Below, in pieces: positions 1 through 7,200 of a DNA stretch of 11,845 nt (position 1 is the first letter of the stretch; each line of letters begins with the position of its first letter). A program made the position numbers and the translations under genes. The notes under the pieces are model-generated. The model did not search any database. It was not told the origin of the DNA and saw nothing but the letters and a program-made list of their open reading frames with translations. The stretch comes from Minisyncoccota bacterium (lineage in GTDB: Bacteria > Patescibacteriota > Minisyncoccia > Phycocordibacterales > GCA-2747955): contig CALLVB010000019.1 of assembly GCA_938010795.1 (NCBI GenBank), forward strand, positions 1 through 11,845, in the 5' to 3' direction.

Positions 1-368
1 GAACTGAAGGTTTATTCACCAAGGTCCCTGCCAATATTCCGTACCAAGAAATGACCAGTGCATACCTCGGTGAAAACTACGAATTAAGTCTTGTCTTTTG
101 TTCAAAAAAGACCATGCGAAAACTTAATTCTGAAACGAGAAATAAAGACTATGCAACTAATATTCTCTCCTTTCCTCTCTCTGAAACATCTGGAGAAATC
201 TTTATTTGTCTCCCTGTTTGTAAGAAGCAATATAAAGACTTTGATCGAACGTTCACGAACTTTATTGCATTCTTATTTGTTCACGGACTTGTTCATTTGA
301 ACGGCCATGATCACGGTGATACAATGGACCATGAAGAAGAAGAGTTGCGAAAACAATTTTCTATTTAA
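1..368 (+). CDS. ybeY: Endoribonuclease YbeY, 5' end outside window
   Basis: YbeY is a zinc-dependent single-strand endoribonuclease of the cytosol that takes part in 16S rRNA 3'-end maturation and ribosome quality control. The metal site is visible as HGLVHLNGHDH, the family pattern H-x3-H-x5-H (H78, H82 and H88 counted from the ATG at 51). The upstream block with ATNILSFPLS and SGEIFI is also typical. The ATG at 51 is probably not the true start: the frame stays open to the window edge, and the upstream residues (FTKVPANIPYQE, then YLGENYELSLVF) match the usual YbeY N-terminal helix and strand. So a short N-terminal piece is missing and the gene is partial by window cut, not broken. It ends TAA five bases before ftsA, so the two are probably co-transcribed. 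Identification is firm; the exact start is unknown. Confidence 0.93.
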   Translation, partial: TEGLFTKVPANIPYQEMTSAYLGENYELSLVFCSKKTMRKLNSETRNKDYATNILSFPLSETSGEIFICLPVCKKQYKDFDRTFTNFIAFLFVHGLVHLNGHDHGDTMDHEEEELRKQFSI

Positions 369-373
369 ATACT

Positions 374-1531
374 ATGAGCAAACACATGATAACCAGTATA
401 GATATCGGTAGTTTTACTACAAATATAGTGGTTCTTAAGCGTGATGAAAAAAATCTCAAAGTAGCAGCACGTGCTGCAGTCCCTACGCGTGGTGTTGAAC
501 ATGGATATATTACCTCTCCACAAGAAACATACGAGACAATCAGTCGTGGATTAGGCATGATCGAGCAAAAACTCGGAGAGAAAGCGGTTGAGGTTGTTGT
601 TGCTGCATCAGGAACTGGACTTGAGTCTGACTCCAAGCAAGTAGCTACTATTGTGACACTTGGTTCAGGTGAAGTCACGGAGCTTGATATACAAAAAAGT
701 ATTGAAAAGGCATCCATTAAAGCCCGAGTGCCTAACCGGAAAATCATTGAGTCTTTGGCAACGTCATACATTTTAGATGGAAAACCTGTAGTAGGTTCAC
801 CAGTTGGAATGAAGGGAAAGAAACTTGAAACAACAGTATTCTTTATTGACTTCCCTACAACAACTATTGAGATCATCGAGGATATCTGTGACAAGTTAGA
901 TTTGGATCTACTAGATATCATTCCTTCACCACTTGCTTGCTCGTGTGTGTCTCTCTCTGATATCGAACGAAAAGTTGGATCTATTTTAGTTGATATCGGC
1001 TCTGACACGTCCGAACTATTAGTGTATGAACACGATACTCCACTCATGCTTAAGAGTATCCAGTTTGGATCAAAGGACATTACTAATGCGCTAGCGCTTG
1101 GACTCAAAGTTCCGGTAGACGAAGCTGAACAGATTAAATTAGGTGCGCACCCAGATCAAGCTCACATGATTACTAAAGCTGAAAAGATCATTGAAAAAAC
1201 ACTCAATAAGTTTTTTAAAGAGGTTCAGGGTGAATTAGCAGCGATTTCTAAAAAACAACTACTCCCTGCTGGGATTATTCTCTCAGGTGGTGGTGCACTC
1301 ACTACAGGTATCGAAGAACTTGCTAAAGAAAAATTATGTATTCCTGCACGGAAAGGAGCACCTAAATCTACTCTTAAAATCAAACAAGATGGTGGAGACT
1401 ATGACATTCCCTGGTCAGTAGCGTATGGACTTGCTGTACTTGGTCTAGAGCGACGTCAGGCTGGTATGTATGGAACGTTTGGAAATATTGGGGAGAGTCT
1501 TAAAGGATTCATGCGTAAGTTCTTTATTTAG
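374..1531 (+). CDS. ftsA: Cell division protein FtsA
   Basis: FtsA is an actin-fold ATPase that tethers FtsZ filaments to the cytoplasmic membrane and recruits the divisome. Visible signatures in its 385 residues: phosphate-1 loop SIDIGSFTTN (8-17); the FtsA-specific 1C/SHS2 domain at about 82-165, with EVTELDIQKSIEKA; phosphate-2 loop VDIGSDTSELLVY (206-218); adenosine motif IILSGGGALTTGIEEL (301-316); and a short basic/hydrophobic C-terminal helix, ESLKGFMRKFFI, which is the expected membrane-targeting sequence. The ATG at 374 follows the ybeY stop by five bases; a second in-frame ATG at 386 is a possible alternative, and neither has a Shine-Dalgarno site. The gene has no ftsZ after it here, although the two are often adjacent. 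A nested hairpin and a terminator follow instead. Confidence 0.95.
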   Translation: MSKHMITSIDIGSFTTNIVVLKRDEKNLKVAARAAVPTRGVEHGYITSPQETYETISRGLGMIEQKLGEKAVEVVVAASGTGLESDSKQVATIVTLGSGEVTELDIQKSIEKASIKARVPNRKIIESLATSYILDGKPVVGSPVGMKGKKLETTVFFIDFPTTTIEIIEDICDKLDLDLLDIIPSPLACSCVSLSDIERKVGSILVDIGSDTSELLVYEHDTPLMLKSIQFGSKDITNALALGLKVPVDEAEQIKLGAHPDQAHMITKAEKIIEKTLNKFFKEVQGELAAISKKQLLPAGIILSGGGALTTGIEELAKEKLCIPARKGAPKSTLKIKQDGGDYDIPWSVAYGLAVLGLERRQAGMYGTFGNIGESLKGFMRKFFI

Positions 1532-1564
1532 CCCTAAAATAAGCGAATCACTGCGTCGAATTCA

Positions 1565-1611
1565 AATAATTTTTACTCACTGTAGAAGCACTACACCTTA
1601 TAAAAATTATT
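1565..1611 (+). other. Nested inverted repeat downstream of ftsA
   Basis: An 11-base perfect inverted repeat (1565-1575 with 1601-1611, AATAATTTTTA against TAAAAATTATT) encloses a second 5-base stem (1581-1585 TGTAG with 1591-1595 CTACA, loop AAGCA). Both stems share the same symmetry axis and are separated by a 5-by-5 internal loop. This could be a 3' UTR structure of the ybeY-ftsA transcript, a weak terminator or an RNA element. No family is recognised. Confidence 0.5.
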
Positions 1612-1665
1612 CTCTTCTCCTTGTACTTCATCTTATTTAAAAACTAAATCTACAACAAAATATTT

Positions 1666-1703
1666 TATAAAACAAAGCGGGCGTACGCCCGCTTTGTTTT
1701 ATA
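1666..1703. terminator. Perfect 38-base palindromic bidirectional terminator
   Basis: A perfect palindrome centred between 1684 and 1685, with GC core GCGGGCGTACGCCCGC flanked by A-rich and T-rich arms (AAAACAAA and TTTGTTTT). It ends ybeY-ftsA transcription and isolates the 91-residue gene downstream. The A/T tracts on both sides allow function in either direction. Its outer arms match those of the terminator at 4149-4180. Confidence 0.85.
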
Positions 1704-1710
1704 CTGATAG

Positions 1711-1738
1711 TTGCAAAATATATTATTTATTGTATATT
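1711..1738 (+). promoter_or_regulatory. Predicted sigma-70-type promoter for the 91-residue gene
   Basis: A -35 box TTGCAA (1711-1716), a 16-base spacer and a -10 box TATATT (1733-1738) sit between the ftsA terminator and the start at 1766. Transcription would begin near 1745, giving a leader of about 20 bases that includes the ribosome binding site. The -35 box and the spacing are the same as in the predicted secE promoter. Confidence 0.55.
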
Positions 1739-1753
1739 TTATATGTCAGAAAT

Positions 1754-1759
1754 AAGGAG
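1754..1759 (+). promoter_or_regulatory. Strong Shine-Dalgarno site AAGGAG
   Basis: AAGGAG lies six bases before the ATG at 1766 and decides the start of the 91-residue gene against the longer open frame from 1694. No other start codon inside this window has a comparable site. Confidence 0.8.
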
Positions 1760-1765
1760 AATAGT

Positions 1766-2041
1766 ATGACCAAAAAATCTCACCCCGTAGACTACCTTCC
1801 TGAAGATAAAGTTTTTGAAATGGCAGGAGAAGCACTAGAAAAGCAAGCTGCACCGGTGCCTCCGATTAACAGTGCTAATGGCGGCAGGATAAAGAGCCTG
1901 CCTGGCCATGATGTCACATATCGATATGTGGTAAGAACAAAGAAACTTCCCACAGGATTTCGCACATGGATTGCCATCTTTAAAGGCATTCTCGATGGAA
2001 GTTTTGAATTAGAATCTTTCACCGAACAAATGCCGGCATAG
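1766..2041 (+). CDS. Small orphan protein of unknown function, 91 residues
   Basis: I do not recognise this protein. It is 91 residues, hydrophilic, with no signal peptide, membrane segment or cysteine. It begins MTKKSHPVDYLPEDKVFEMA, has a Pro/Gly-rich middle (APVPPINSANGG), and ends in a part (about 45-91) that looks like a small beta-alpha fold: HDVTYRYVVRTKKLP, then a Trp-centred segment FRTWIAIFKGILDG and an acidic tail. The frame is open upstream to 1694, but that region is the terminator and promoter; AAGGAG places the start at 1766. The gene is a self-contained unit with its own promoter, ribosome site and terminator between two operons. I counted 122 G+C of 276 bases (44%). The reality of the gene is well supported by its signals; its function is open. 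It could be a cytosolic regulator or part of an acquired small module. Confidence 0.75.
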   Translation: MTKKSHPVDYLPEDKVFEMAGEALEKQAAPVPPINSANGGRIKSLPGHDVTYRYVVRTKKLPTGFRTWIAIFKGILDGSFELESFTEQMPA

Positions 2042-2061
2042 GCATAATATCGAAACGACTT

Positions 2062-2092
2062 ATGACGAGCATTATTGCTCGTTATTCTTTTT
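2062..2092 (+). terminator. Terminator of the 91-residue gene
   Basis: Stem ACGAGCA (2065-2071) and TGCTCGT (2076-2082) with loop TTAT, extended by a G-T wobble and two A-T pairs, then a T-rich run (TTATTCTTTTT). It starts about 20 bases after the stop at 2041. Confidence 0.75.
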
Positions 2093-2235
2093 AAGAAACG
2101 TAACTAAGAAGAACGAAATATCTCCCTTCGTCGGCTTATATACTACCCAGTAATAATTATCTTTATTGAACTGATTACTCAACTGGAATACAAAAAGTAG
2201 CACCTGGAACAGCACGGCATAAGTATTTACGTGTC

Positions 2236-2265
2236 GAAAAAGACACCCTTGCGGGTGTCTTTTTC
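2236..2265 (-). terminator. Terminator of secE-nusG-rplK
   Basis: A 13-base-pair stem (2236-2248 with 2253-2265, GAAAAAGACACCC against GGGTGTCTTTTTC) with a 4-base loop. It begins seven bases after the rplK stop. Read on the minus strand it ends in CTTTTTC. Its symmetric A/T arms may also stop the opposite strand. Confidence 0.85.
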
Positions 2266-2271
2266 TCTGCG

Positions 2272-2694
2272 CTATCCCTTAATTTCAATACCCATCGATC
2301 TGCATGATCCTTCAATAACATTAACCGCTTGGTCAATAGTAGTCGCATTAAGATCAGGCATTTTCTGTTCAGCAATCTCTTCTGCTTGCGCTCGAGTGAT
2401 TGTTCCAACTTTCTTAGTAAGGTTTTTACCAGAACCTTGTTTAATTCCAGCTGCTTTAAGAATAAGAGATGTCGTCGGCGGTGTTTTGTAAACGATTTCG
2501 AATGATCGGTCATCGAATACATTAATTACAACTGATACTGGTTCTCCCATTCGATCCTTTGTTGCTTCGTTGAATTGTGTTGTGAATTCACCGATGTTTA
2601 CCCCTGCTCCACCAAGAACTGGTCCGAGTGGTGGTGCTGGTGTTGCTTGACCCGCAGGTGCAACTAGTTTAACTTTTTTAATTATTTCTGCCAT
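2272..2694 (-). CDS. rplK: 50S ribosomal protein L11
   Basis: L11 binds the GTPase-associated region of 23S rRNA together with the L10/L12 stalk and takes part in factor-dependent GTP hydrolysis. The 140-residue length is normal. The N-terminal domain shows KKVKLVAPAGQATPAPPLGP (7-26) and GVNIGEFTTQFNEAT (31-45). The rRNA-binding C-terminal domain shows KTPPTTSLILKAAG (70-83) and the closing signature with EGSCRSMGIEIKG (128-140). It lies 47 bases downstream of nusG, without a Shine-Dalgarno site. rplA, the usual next gene, does not follow; a strong terminator comes directly after the TAG stop. Confidence 0.97.
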   Translation of the reverse strand: MAEIIKKVKLVAPAGQATPAPPLGPVLGGAGVNIGEFTTQFNEATKDRMGEPVSVVINVFDDRSFEIVYKTPPTTSLILKAAGIKQGSGKNLTKKVGTITRAQAEEIAEQKMPDLNATTIDQAVNVIEGSCRSMGIEIKG

Positions 2695-2716
2695 AGTTTT
2701 CTATTTAAGTGTGCGT

Positions 2717-2722
2717 ATTATA
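2717..2722 (-). promoter_or_regulatory. Possible internal -10 box before rplK
   Basis: The nusG-rplK gap holds TATAAT on the minus strand and, just upstream of it, a perfect 14-base AT palindrome (2727-2740). No good -35 box is visible, so this may be chance in AT-rich DNA. It could give rplK extra transcription separate from secE-nusG. Confidence 0.3.
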
Positions 2723-2741
2723 TATGATTTTATATAAAATA

Positions 2742-3287
2742 CTAGATTCGTCTTACTTGTAATACATCGAGCTCTAATTCTGTCTCTCGACCGAACATTG
2801 CCACTGACACCTTCATCTTTCCTGAGTCTTGATCGAATGATAGTACTTTACCTTCTGTGTCTTTAAATGGACCATCTACAATAACAATTGGTTCATCAAC
2901 TGCAAATGCTGATTCATGCTTTGTAGTATCTTCTTTAGTCTTATTAATAACGTCAAGCATTTCAGCGTCTGTTACAGGAACTGGATTAACCCCTGTACCT
3001 ACAAATCCTGTAACTCGTGGTGTATTTCGAATAACGTACCATGATTCGTCTGTAACGATCATATTTACTAAAATATACCCTGGAAAAATTCTTTCCTCTT
3101 CCTCCACTCGCTTTCCTCCTTTCACTTTGATGGTTTTTTCTGTTGGTGCTAGTGCATCAAAAATAAGTTCTCCCATCCCCAGAGACTCAACTCGTTGTTT
3201 GATGTTTCTCACTACTGCATTCTCATATCCTGCATAGGTATGGATTGCGTACCAATTCTTTTGTCCATCTGATACTTGTCTTGCCAT
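2742..3287 (-). CDS. nusG: Transcription termination/antitermination factor NusG
   Basis: NusG binds RNA polymerase through its NGN domain and modulates elongation, pausing and coupling to Rho or the ribosome. The 181 residues show the NGN domain at about 10-115, with WYAIHTYAGYENAV (12-25) and FPGYILVNMIV (68-78), then NTPRVTGFVG (88-97). The KOW domain begins near 129, with VDGPFKDTEGKVLSF (137-151). Length matches the plain bacterial form without inserts. It begins ten bases after the secE stop and ends 47 bases before rplK, in the common bacterial order secE-nusG-rplK. No Shine-Dalgarno site precedes the ATG, so translation may depend on coupling to secE. Identification is firm. Confidence 0.97.
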   Translation of the reverse strand: MARQVSDGQKNWYAIHTYAGYENAVVRNIKQRVESLGMGELIFDALAPTEKTIKVKGGKRVEEEERIFPGYILVNMIVTDESWYVIRNTPRVTGFVGTGVNPVPVTDAEMLDVINKTKEDTTKHESAFAVDEPIVIVDGPFKDTEGKVLSFDQDSGKMKVSVAMFGRETELELDVLQVRRI

Positions 3288-3297
3288 ATAGTATTAA

Positions 3298-3474
3298 TTA
3301 AAGGAATAATCCTAGAATGCTGCTAAAAAGATAGTCTAGAAGACCTAAGTAAAGAGCCGTCAAAATCGAAACAATAATCACTACCGCTGAAAACGCTAAT
3401 GTTGTTCTTCGTGTTGGCCACTTTACGTGTGTCATTTCTGACTGTACCTCTTTTACGTAATTTATTAAGTTCAT
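3298..3474 (-). CDS. secE: Preprotein translocase subunit SecE
   Basis: SecE clamps the SecY channel and is essential for protein export across the cytoplasmic membrane. This short gene (58 codons plus TAA) translates as MNLINYVKEVQSEMTHVKWP for the amphipathic helix, then TRRTTLAFSAVVIIVSILTA and a single membrane segment through LYLGLLDYLFSSILGLF. VKWPTRRTT is the conserved SecE motif (usually V-x-W-P-[TS]), and one transmembrane helix is the usual minimal form. It is the first gene of the operon, ten bases before nusG. The ATG at 3474 has no Shine-Dalgarno site; the predicted promoter gives a leader of about 50 bases that contains a hairpin with a T-run. Confidence 0.95.
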   Translation of the reverse strand: MNLINYVKEVQSEMTHVKWPTRRTTLAFSAVVIIVSILTALYLGLLDYLFSSILGLFL

Positions 3475-3499
3475 AATGATTAGGTAATTTTTGTAATTT

Positions 3500-3517
3500 A
3501 AAAAAGCCCGCCGGGAC
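3500..3517 (-). promoter_or_regulatory. Hairpin plus T-run in the secE leader
   Basis: Between the predicted promoter and the secE ATG the minus strand reads GTCCCGGCGGGC followed by six T. The short stem (four pairs, including one G-U) with a U-tract resembles a weak intrinsic terminator and may act as an attenuator. The stem is short, so its strength is doubtful. Confidence 0.35.
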
Positions 3518-3531
3518 CTTTAATGCTTTGT

Positions 3532-3559
3532 ATTATACGCATCTAAATTCTAATTGCAA
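3532..3559 (-). promoter_or_regulatory. Promoter of secE-nusG-rplK
   Basis: On the minus strand a -35 box TTGCAA (3559-3554), a 16-base spacer and a perfect -10 box TATAAT (3537-3532). The start point would be near 3525, about 50 bases before secE. It lies just downstream of the terminator of the phosphatase gene, as expected for a new transcription unit. Confidence 0.7.
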
Positions 3560-3560
3560 T

Positions 3561-3582
3561 AAAAAAGCAACCGAGAGGTGAC
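3561..3582 (-). terminator. Terminator of the histidine-phosphatase gene
   Basis: On the minus strand GTCACC (3582-3577), loop TCTC, GGTTGC (3572-3567), with one mismatch and one G-U pair, followed by six T (3566-3561). It begins ten bases after the stop of the phosphatase gene. Confidence 0.65.
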
Positions 3583-3592
3583 TTTGTATATC

Positions 3593-4132
3593 TTAGCTCA
3601 GCTCTCTTATCTCTGCGTTTTTAAATTCCCAGCTTTTTCTATATGCAACCAAATCATCTGACCCTTTCCCCTCATTGACCGCAAAAATCACTGAAGTGAA
3701 TGAACCATGACCAACCACCAAAATATTTCCCTCCGCAATAGAGTCAATCTTCTCAAGACACTCTTTTCCTCGCTCATATAGTTCTTGTGCTGATTCTCCT
3801 GTCCCAGACTCAATTCCAGCAACTAACCCTTGTGCGTTGGTATAAGGCTGTCCTTGCACTTCACCAAAGTTAGCTTCTTGAAACATGTCATGACTTTCAA
3901 ATGGAATCACACCCTTAGGGTCAATCACATTCTTGATTATCTGGGCCGTTTCTTGTGCTCGAGACAAAGTTGAAGAAACGATATGACTAATATCCTTGTT
4001 TTGTAACAATACTCCGGTCTCAGCGGCCTGTGTCCTACCCAAATTAGTCAGCGGTGAATCAATCTGCCCAGCATACCGTTTTTGCTCATTATGTTCGCTC
4101 TGTCCATGCCTTACAAAATAGATTTTTTTCAT
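3593..4132 (-). CDS. Histidine phosphatase (phosphoglycerate-mutase-like)
   Basis: A cytosolic member of the histidine phosphatase superfamily, branch 1, which transfers phosphate through a phospho-histidine. All catalytic elements are visible in its 179 residues: YFVRHGQSEHN (5-15) with R8 and the nucleophile H9; TLSRAQETA (55-63) with R58; the acid E86 in EANFGEVQG; and the second histidine H142 in VVGHGSF. There is no signal peptide. The family covers cofactor-dependent phosphoglycerate mutases, alpha-ribazole phosphatases, sugar phosphatases and others. The short length and absence of the longer mutase inserts favour a small phosphatase, but the substrate cannot be read from sequence. It forms a single-gene unit between two terminators, and the ATG lies only seven bases after an extended -10 box, suggesting a leaderless transcript. 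Confidence 0.92.
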   Translation of the reverse strand: MKKIYFVRHGQSEHNEQKRYAGQIDSPLTNLGRTQAAETGVLLQNKDISHIVSSTLSRAQETAQIIKNVIDPKGVIPFESHDMFQEANFGEVQGQPYTNAQGLVAGIESGTGESAQELYERGKECLEKIDSIAEGNILVVGHGSFTSVIFAVNEGKGSDDLVAYRKSWEFKNAEIRELS

Positions 4133-4139
4133 GTCTCTG

Positions 4140-4148
4140 AGTATAACA
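4140..4148 (-). promoter_or_regulatory. Extended -10 promoter giving a leaderless transcript
   Basis: The minus strand reads TGTTATACT, the pattern TGn-TATAAT with one change in the -10 box, then seven bases, then the ATG at 4132. Transcription would start at or next to the ATG. No clear -35 box is present because that region is the terminator stem, which fits an extended -10 promoter. Confidence 0.5.
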
Positions 4149-4180
4149 AAAACAAAGCGGCCGCACGGCCGCTTTGTTTT
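4149..4180. terminator. Terminator of the efflux operon, bidirectional
   Basis: A 15-base-pair stem (4149-4163 with 4166-4180), AAAACAAAGCGGCCG against CGGCCGCTTTGTTTT, with a minimal loop. It lies about 30 bases after the RND stop. Outer arms are identical to those of the terminator at 1666-1703. Confidence 0.85.
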
Positions 4181-4210
4181 ATTACATTAATAAATTCTTT
4201 ATGTAAGTGG

Positions 4211-7200
4211 TTAATGTTCTTTTTTGTGAAGATGAGTGAGAACATAAATTAGTATGAATGCAATCACGCCAAACACGACCAGCCCCAACTGTGATTCACC
4301 TGACATCTTGGTAAATCCAAACGCTCCAATACCAGCTGCTATAAGTGGGACAAGAACGATAACAAACACTGTCCAGAACCAACTAAATACATCTCGTACT
4401 CGCTTCTCTCGGAACCCTTCAAGTCTTCTGTATAACAATGGAATCATTGCCAGTGTTACAAAAATACAGAAGAACAAACCAAAGATAATGGCATATGCAA
4501 TTGGTGCCCAAATTGCTGACTGAGTCAAGAGTGGCGTCACACCAATGATTGTTGTTACTGTAGTAAGAACAACCGGTCGGAGTCGCATTGCAGCCCCTTC
4601 AACCACTACCTGCTCTAGCGTCCAGTCTGGGTGCTTAGCACGCTGTTGATTAAATACCGATACTAAGATAATAGAGTTATTAACCACAATACCCGCAAGC
4701 GCAATCAACCCAAGCATCGCCGGGAATGACAGTGCGTTACCTGAGATAAATAGACCTAACAGAACCCCAGCAAGAGCAAATGGAATAACCGACAAAATAA
4801 TTAATGTCTGTCTCCATTTTCCAAACTGCAGAATCAACACAGAGAACATAAGGAATACTCCCGCAAGAAATGCAATAAATACCTCTGTCTGTGACCGGTC
4901 TTGTTCGGCAGCCTCTCCCCCAAATGAGAAGGTAACTCCTTCTGGAACAATCTTTTCGAGCTCTTCTCTAAATTCAGCTCTCACATCACCTGGATTTACT
5001 CCGTCTGTAACATCTGAAGTCAGAGTAACGTCACGCTTTCCATCATTATGTTGGATCTCTGAATCTGCTTCTGCGAGCTCAAAAGAAATGAGGCTTCCTA
5101 AGAGAATTTGTTCTCCTCTATTATTTACAATTTGTAATTGTTCTAACCTATCTGTAGTAATTGCTTTGGTTTCTGTAGTCTCACTATTTTCGTAATCAAG
5201 TCTATTACGTACTACCACACTCACATCTTCCCCATTCTCTGTGATTTCAAACAGTTCAATACCATCTGTGGCACCCACGAGTGCTGTGGCAACTGAATTT
5301 AAATCAACTCCAAAACGGAATAGTGCATTGCGATCAACGATCACATTAAACCCTGAGTTATTTGGAGGCAATGTAGTTCCCACATTAATTGCTCCTGTGG
5401 TAACAGATAGCAATGCTTCAGCCTCTCTAGCTGTTGACCTCAACAGCTCTGTGTTCTTTGAGGAGAAGTTAACTTCGACTGGAGAGCCAGTTGGAGGACC
5501 ACCGGCCTCAGCAGTTACCTCAACTCCTATAAGCCCTTCTGCATTTACAGCTGAGCGTAATGGATCCAACAATGCTTTCCCTTCTTTTTGTCTCTCTGGT
5601 GACACATTAAGGGTAATGTAGGCGTACTGGTCACCAACAAGTTGCTCATTGTTACTAAATGGTGAAGTTTCACCGATAGTAGTCACGAAAGAATCGAGAT
5701 AATTCTCTTGTTGCAACAATGATTCGATCTGTTTCACAAACTCATCAGTCTGTTGTAGTGAAGTTCCTGATTCTCTTTCAATATTGATAAATGCAAATTC
5801 TAAGTCTCCTCCTGGGAAAAACACTACCTTGACTAATCCTGTTGCAACCAATCCAATTGCGAGCATCAAAGCAATGATCACTCCTCCTTGGAATCTACGT
5901 CTCTTAATTCTGTTATGTAACAAAGTAGTAATGAGTCTTTTATACCAGGTCTCAAGTTTTTGGAATCGTTGTGCAATCCAACCTGTCTTCACGATTGCAT
6001 CTCTGTTTTTTAAGAAACCAGCACACCACACAGTTACAAATGCCAAAGATACAAACAATGATGAGAGTAATACGAAAATGATTGTGTATGGAATACCCGC
6101 AATAAATTGACCAGTGATTCCTGATAAAAATAGTAGTGGGAAGAACACCCCAACTGTTGTCATGGTCCCTGCGATAAGTGGCAAGCCATATTCAGCAATA
6201 GTTTCAACCGCTGCGTCTTGACGACGCTTCCCTTCTTGAATCTTGGCGTTAATACCCTCTACCACCACAATTGCCGTGTCGACCAGAATACCAACCGAGA
6301 GAATCAGTGCGAATAATGAGATAAAGTTAATGGTATTACCAACCACCAAAAACGCCACAAATGCCAACATGAATGAAAGAGGGATAGATACCGCAGCAAT
6401 AACTGACTCTCGGAATCCTACAGCAAACAACAAGACAATAAACACCAATAAAACTGTTTGTAATCCACTCTTGAGTAATCCCGTAAGATCTCTCTTAATG
6501 TCTTCTCCTGCATCATAAGTAACTACCGTATCTACCCCTAACAATAGATCACTCTCGAGACTCTCAATGAGATCTCGTACCTCTTTAGTGATTTTAGTAA
6601 TATCTCCACCGTCCTTTTTTACCACATTAATAGTTACAGATTTCTGAATTTCTGATCCTGGAAACCCTACTCGAGTGATCGTATTTTCCTTTTTATAACC
6701 GTTTGTCACTTCAGCTAAGTCAGTAACCACAAGTGAAGATACTCCTGAGCTACCAATTGGTGTATTTACCAATTCATCATAAGAAACTACTTCGGCTTTA
6801 AGGTCTAATGGATACTCAACTGAATTGATAATGATACTCCCCACAGGGCGTGTTACGTTAGCAGAACCAAGTGATTGAATCACGGTCCCAAAATTAACAC
6901 CAGACTCAAGAAGTTTACGATTATCTACTATCACAGCTATCTCTCGTTCTGGAATACCTGAGTAGTTAACGGTTGCCACACCTGGCACATCAAGAACCAA
7001 GTCTTCTACTTGGTCTACAATTTTCTGAAATGAATAATTTGGTAAATCAGAGGCTAACGAAATGGTAAGCACTGGTTGTGATGAGAATTCGATTTTAGTC
7101 ACCTGAGGCTCGTTTCCATCATCTGGTAGATTGCCTTTGGCGCCGTCGACTGCTTCTTTCAAACGAGTTACTCGCTCATCAATATCTACGTTCTGCTCAA

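Noticed and set aside
361..1107. 248-codon open frame on the minus strand opposite ftsA
   Set aside because: It lies wholly over the well-supported ftsA gene (beyond the ybeY junction), has a Ser/Ile-rich composition typical of an antisense shadow, and has no promoter or recognisable domain.
2085..2235. Minus-strand open frames after rplK (one ending CIPVE, another containing YYWVVYKPTKGD)
   Set aside because: Neither has a credible start; the first runs out of frame through rplK and its terminator, and the second has only alternative start codons and no ribosome site or known match. They could be the remnant of a decayed gene, but the evidence is too thin to annotate.
3475..3592. A tRNA gene upstream of secE, as found in some bacteria
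   Set aside because: No cloverleaf or T-loop motif is visible on either strand; the stretch holds a promoter, a leader hairpin and the terminator of the previous gene.
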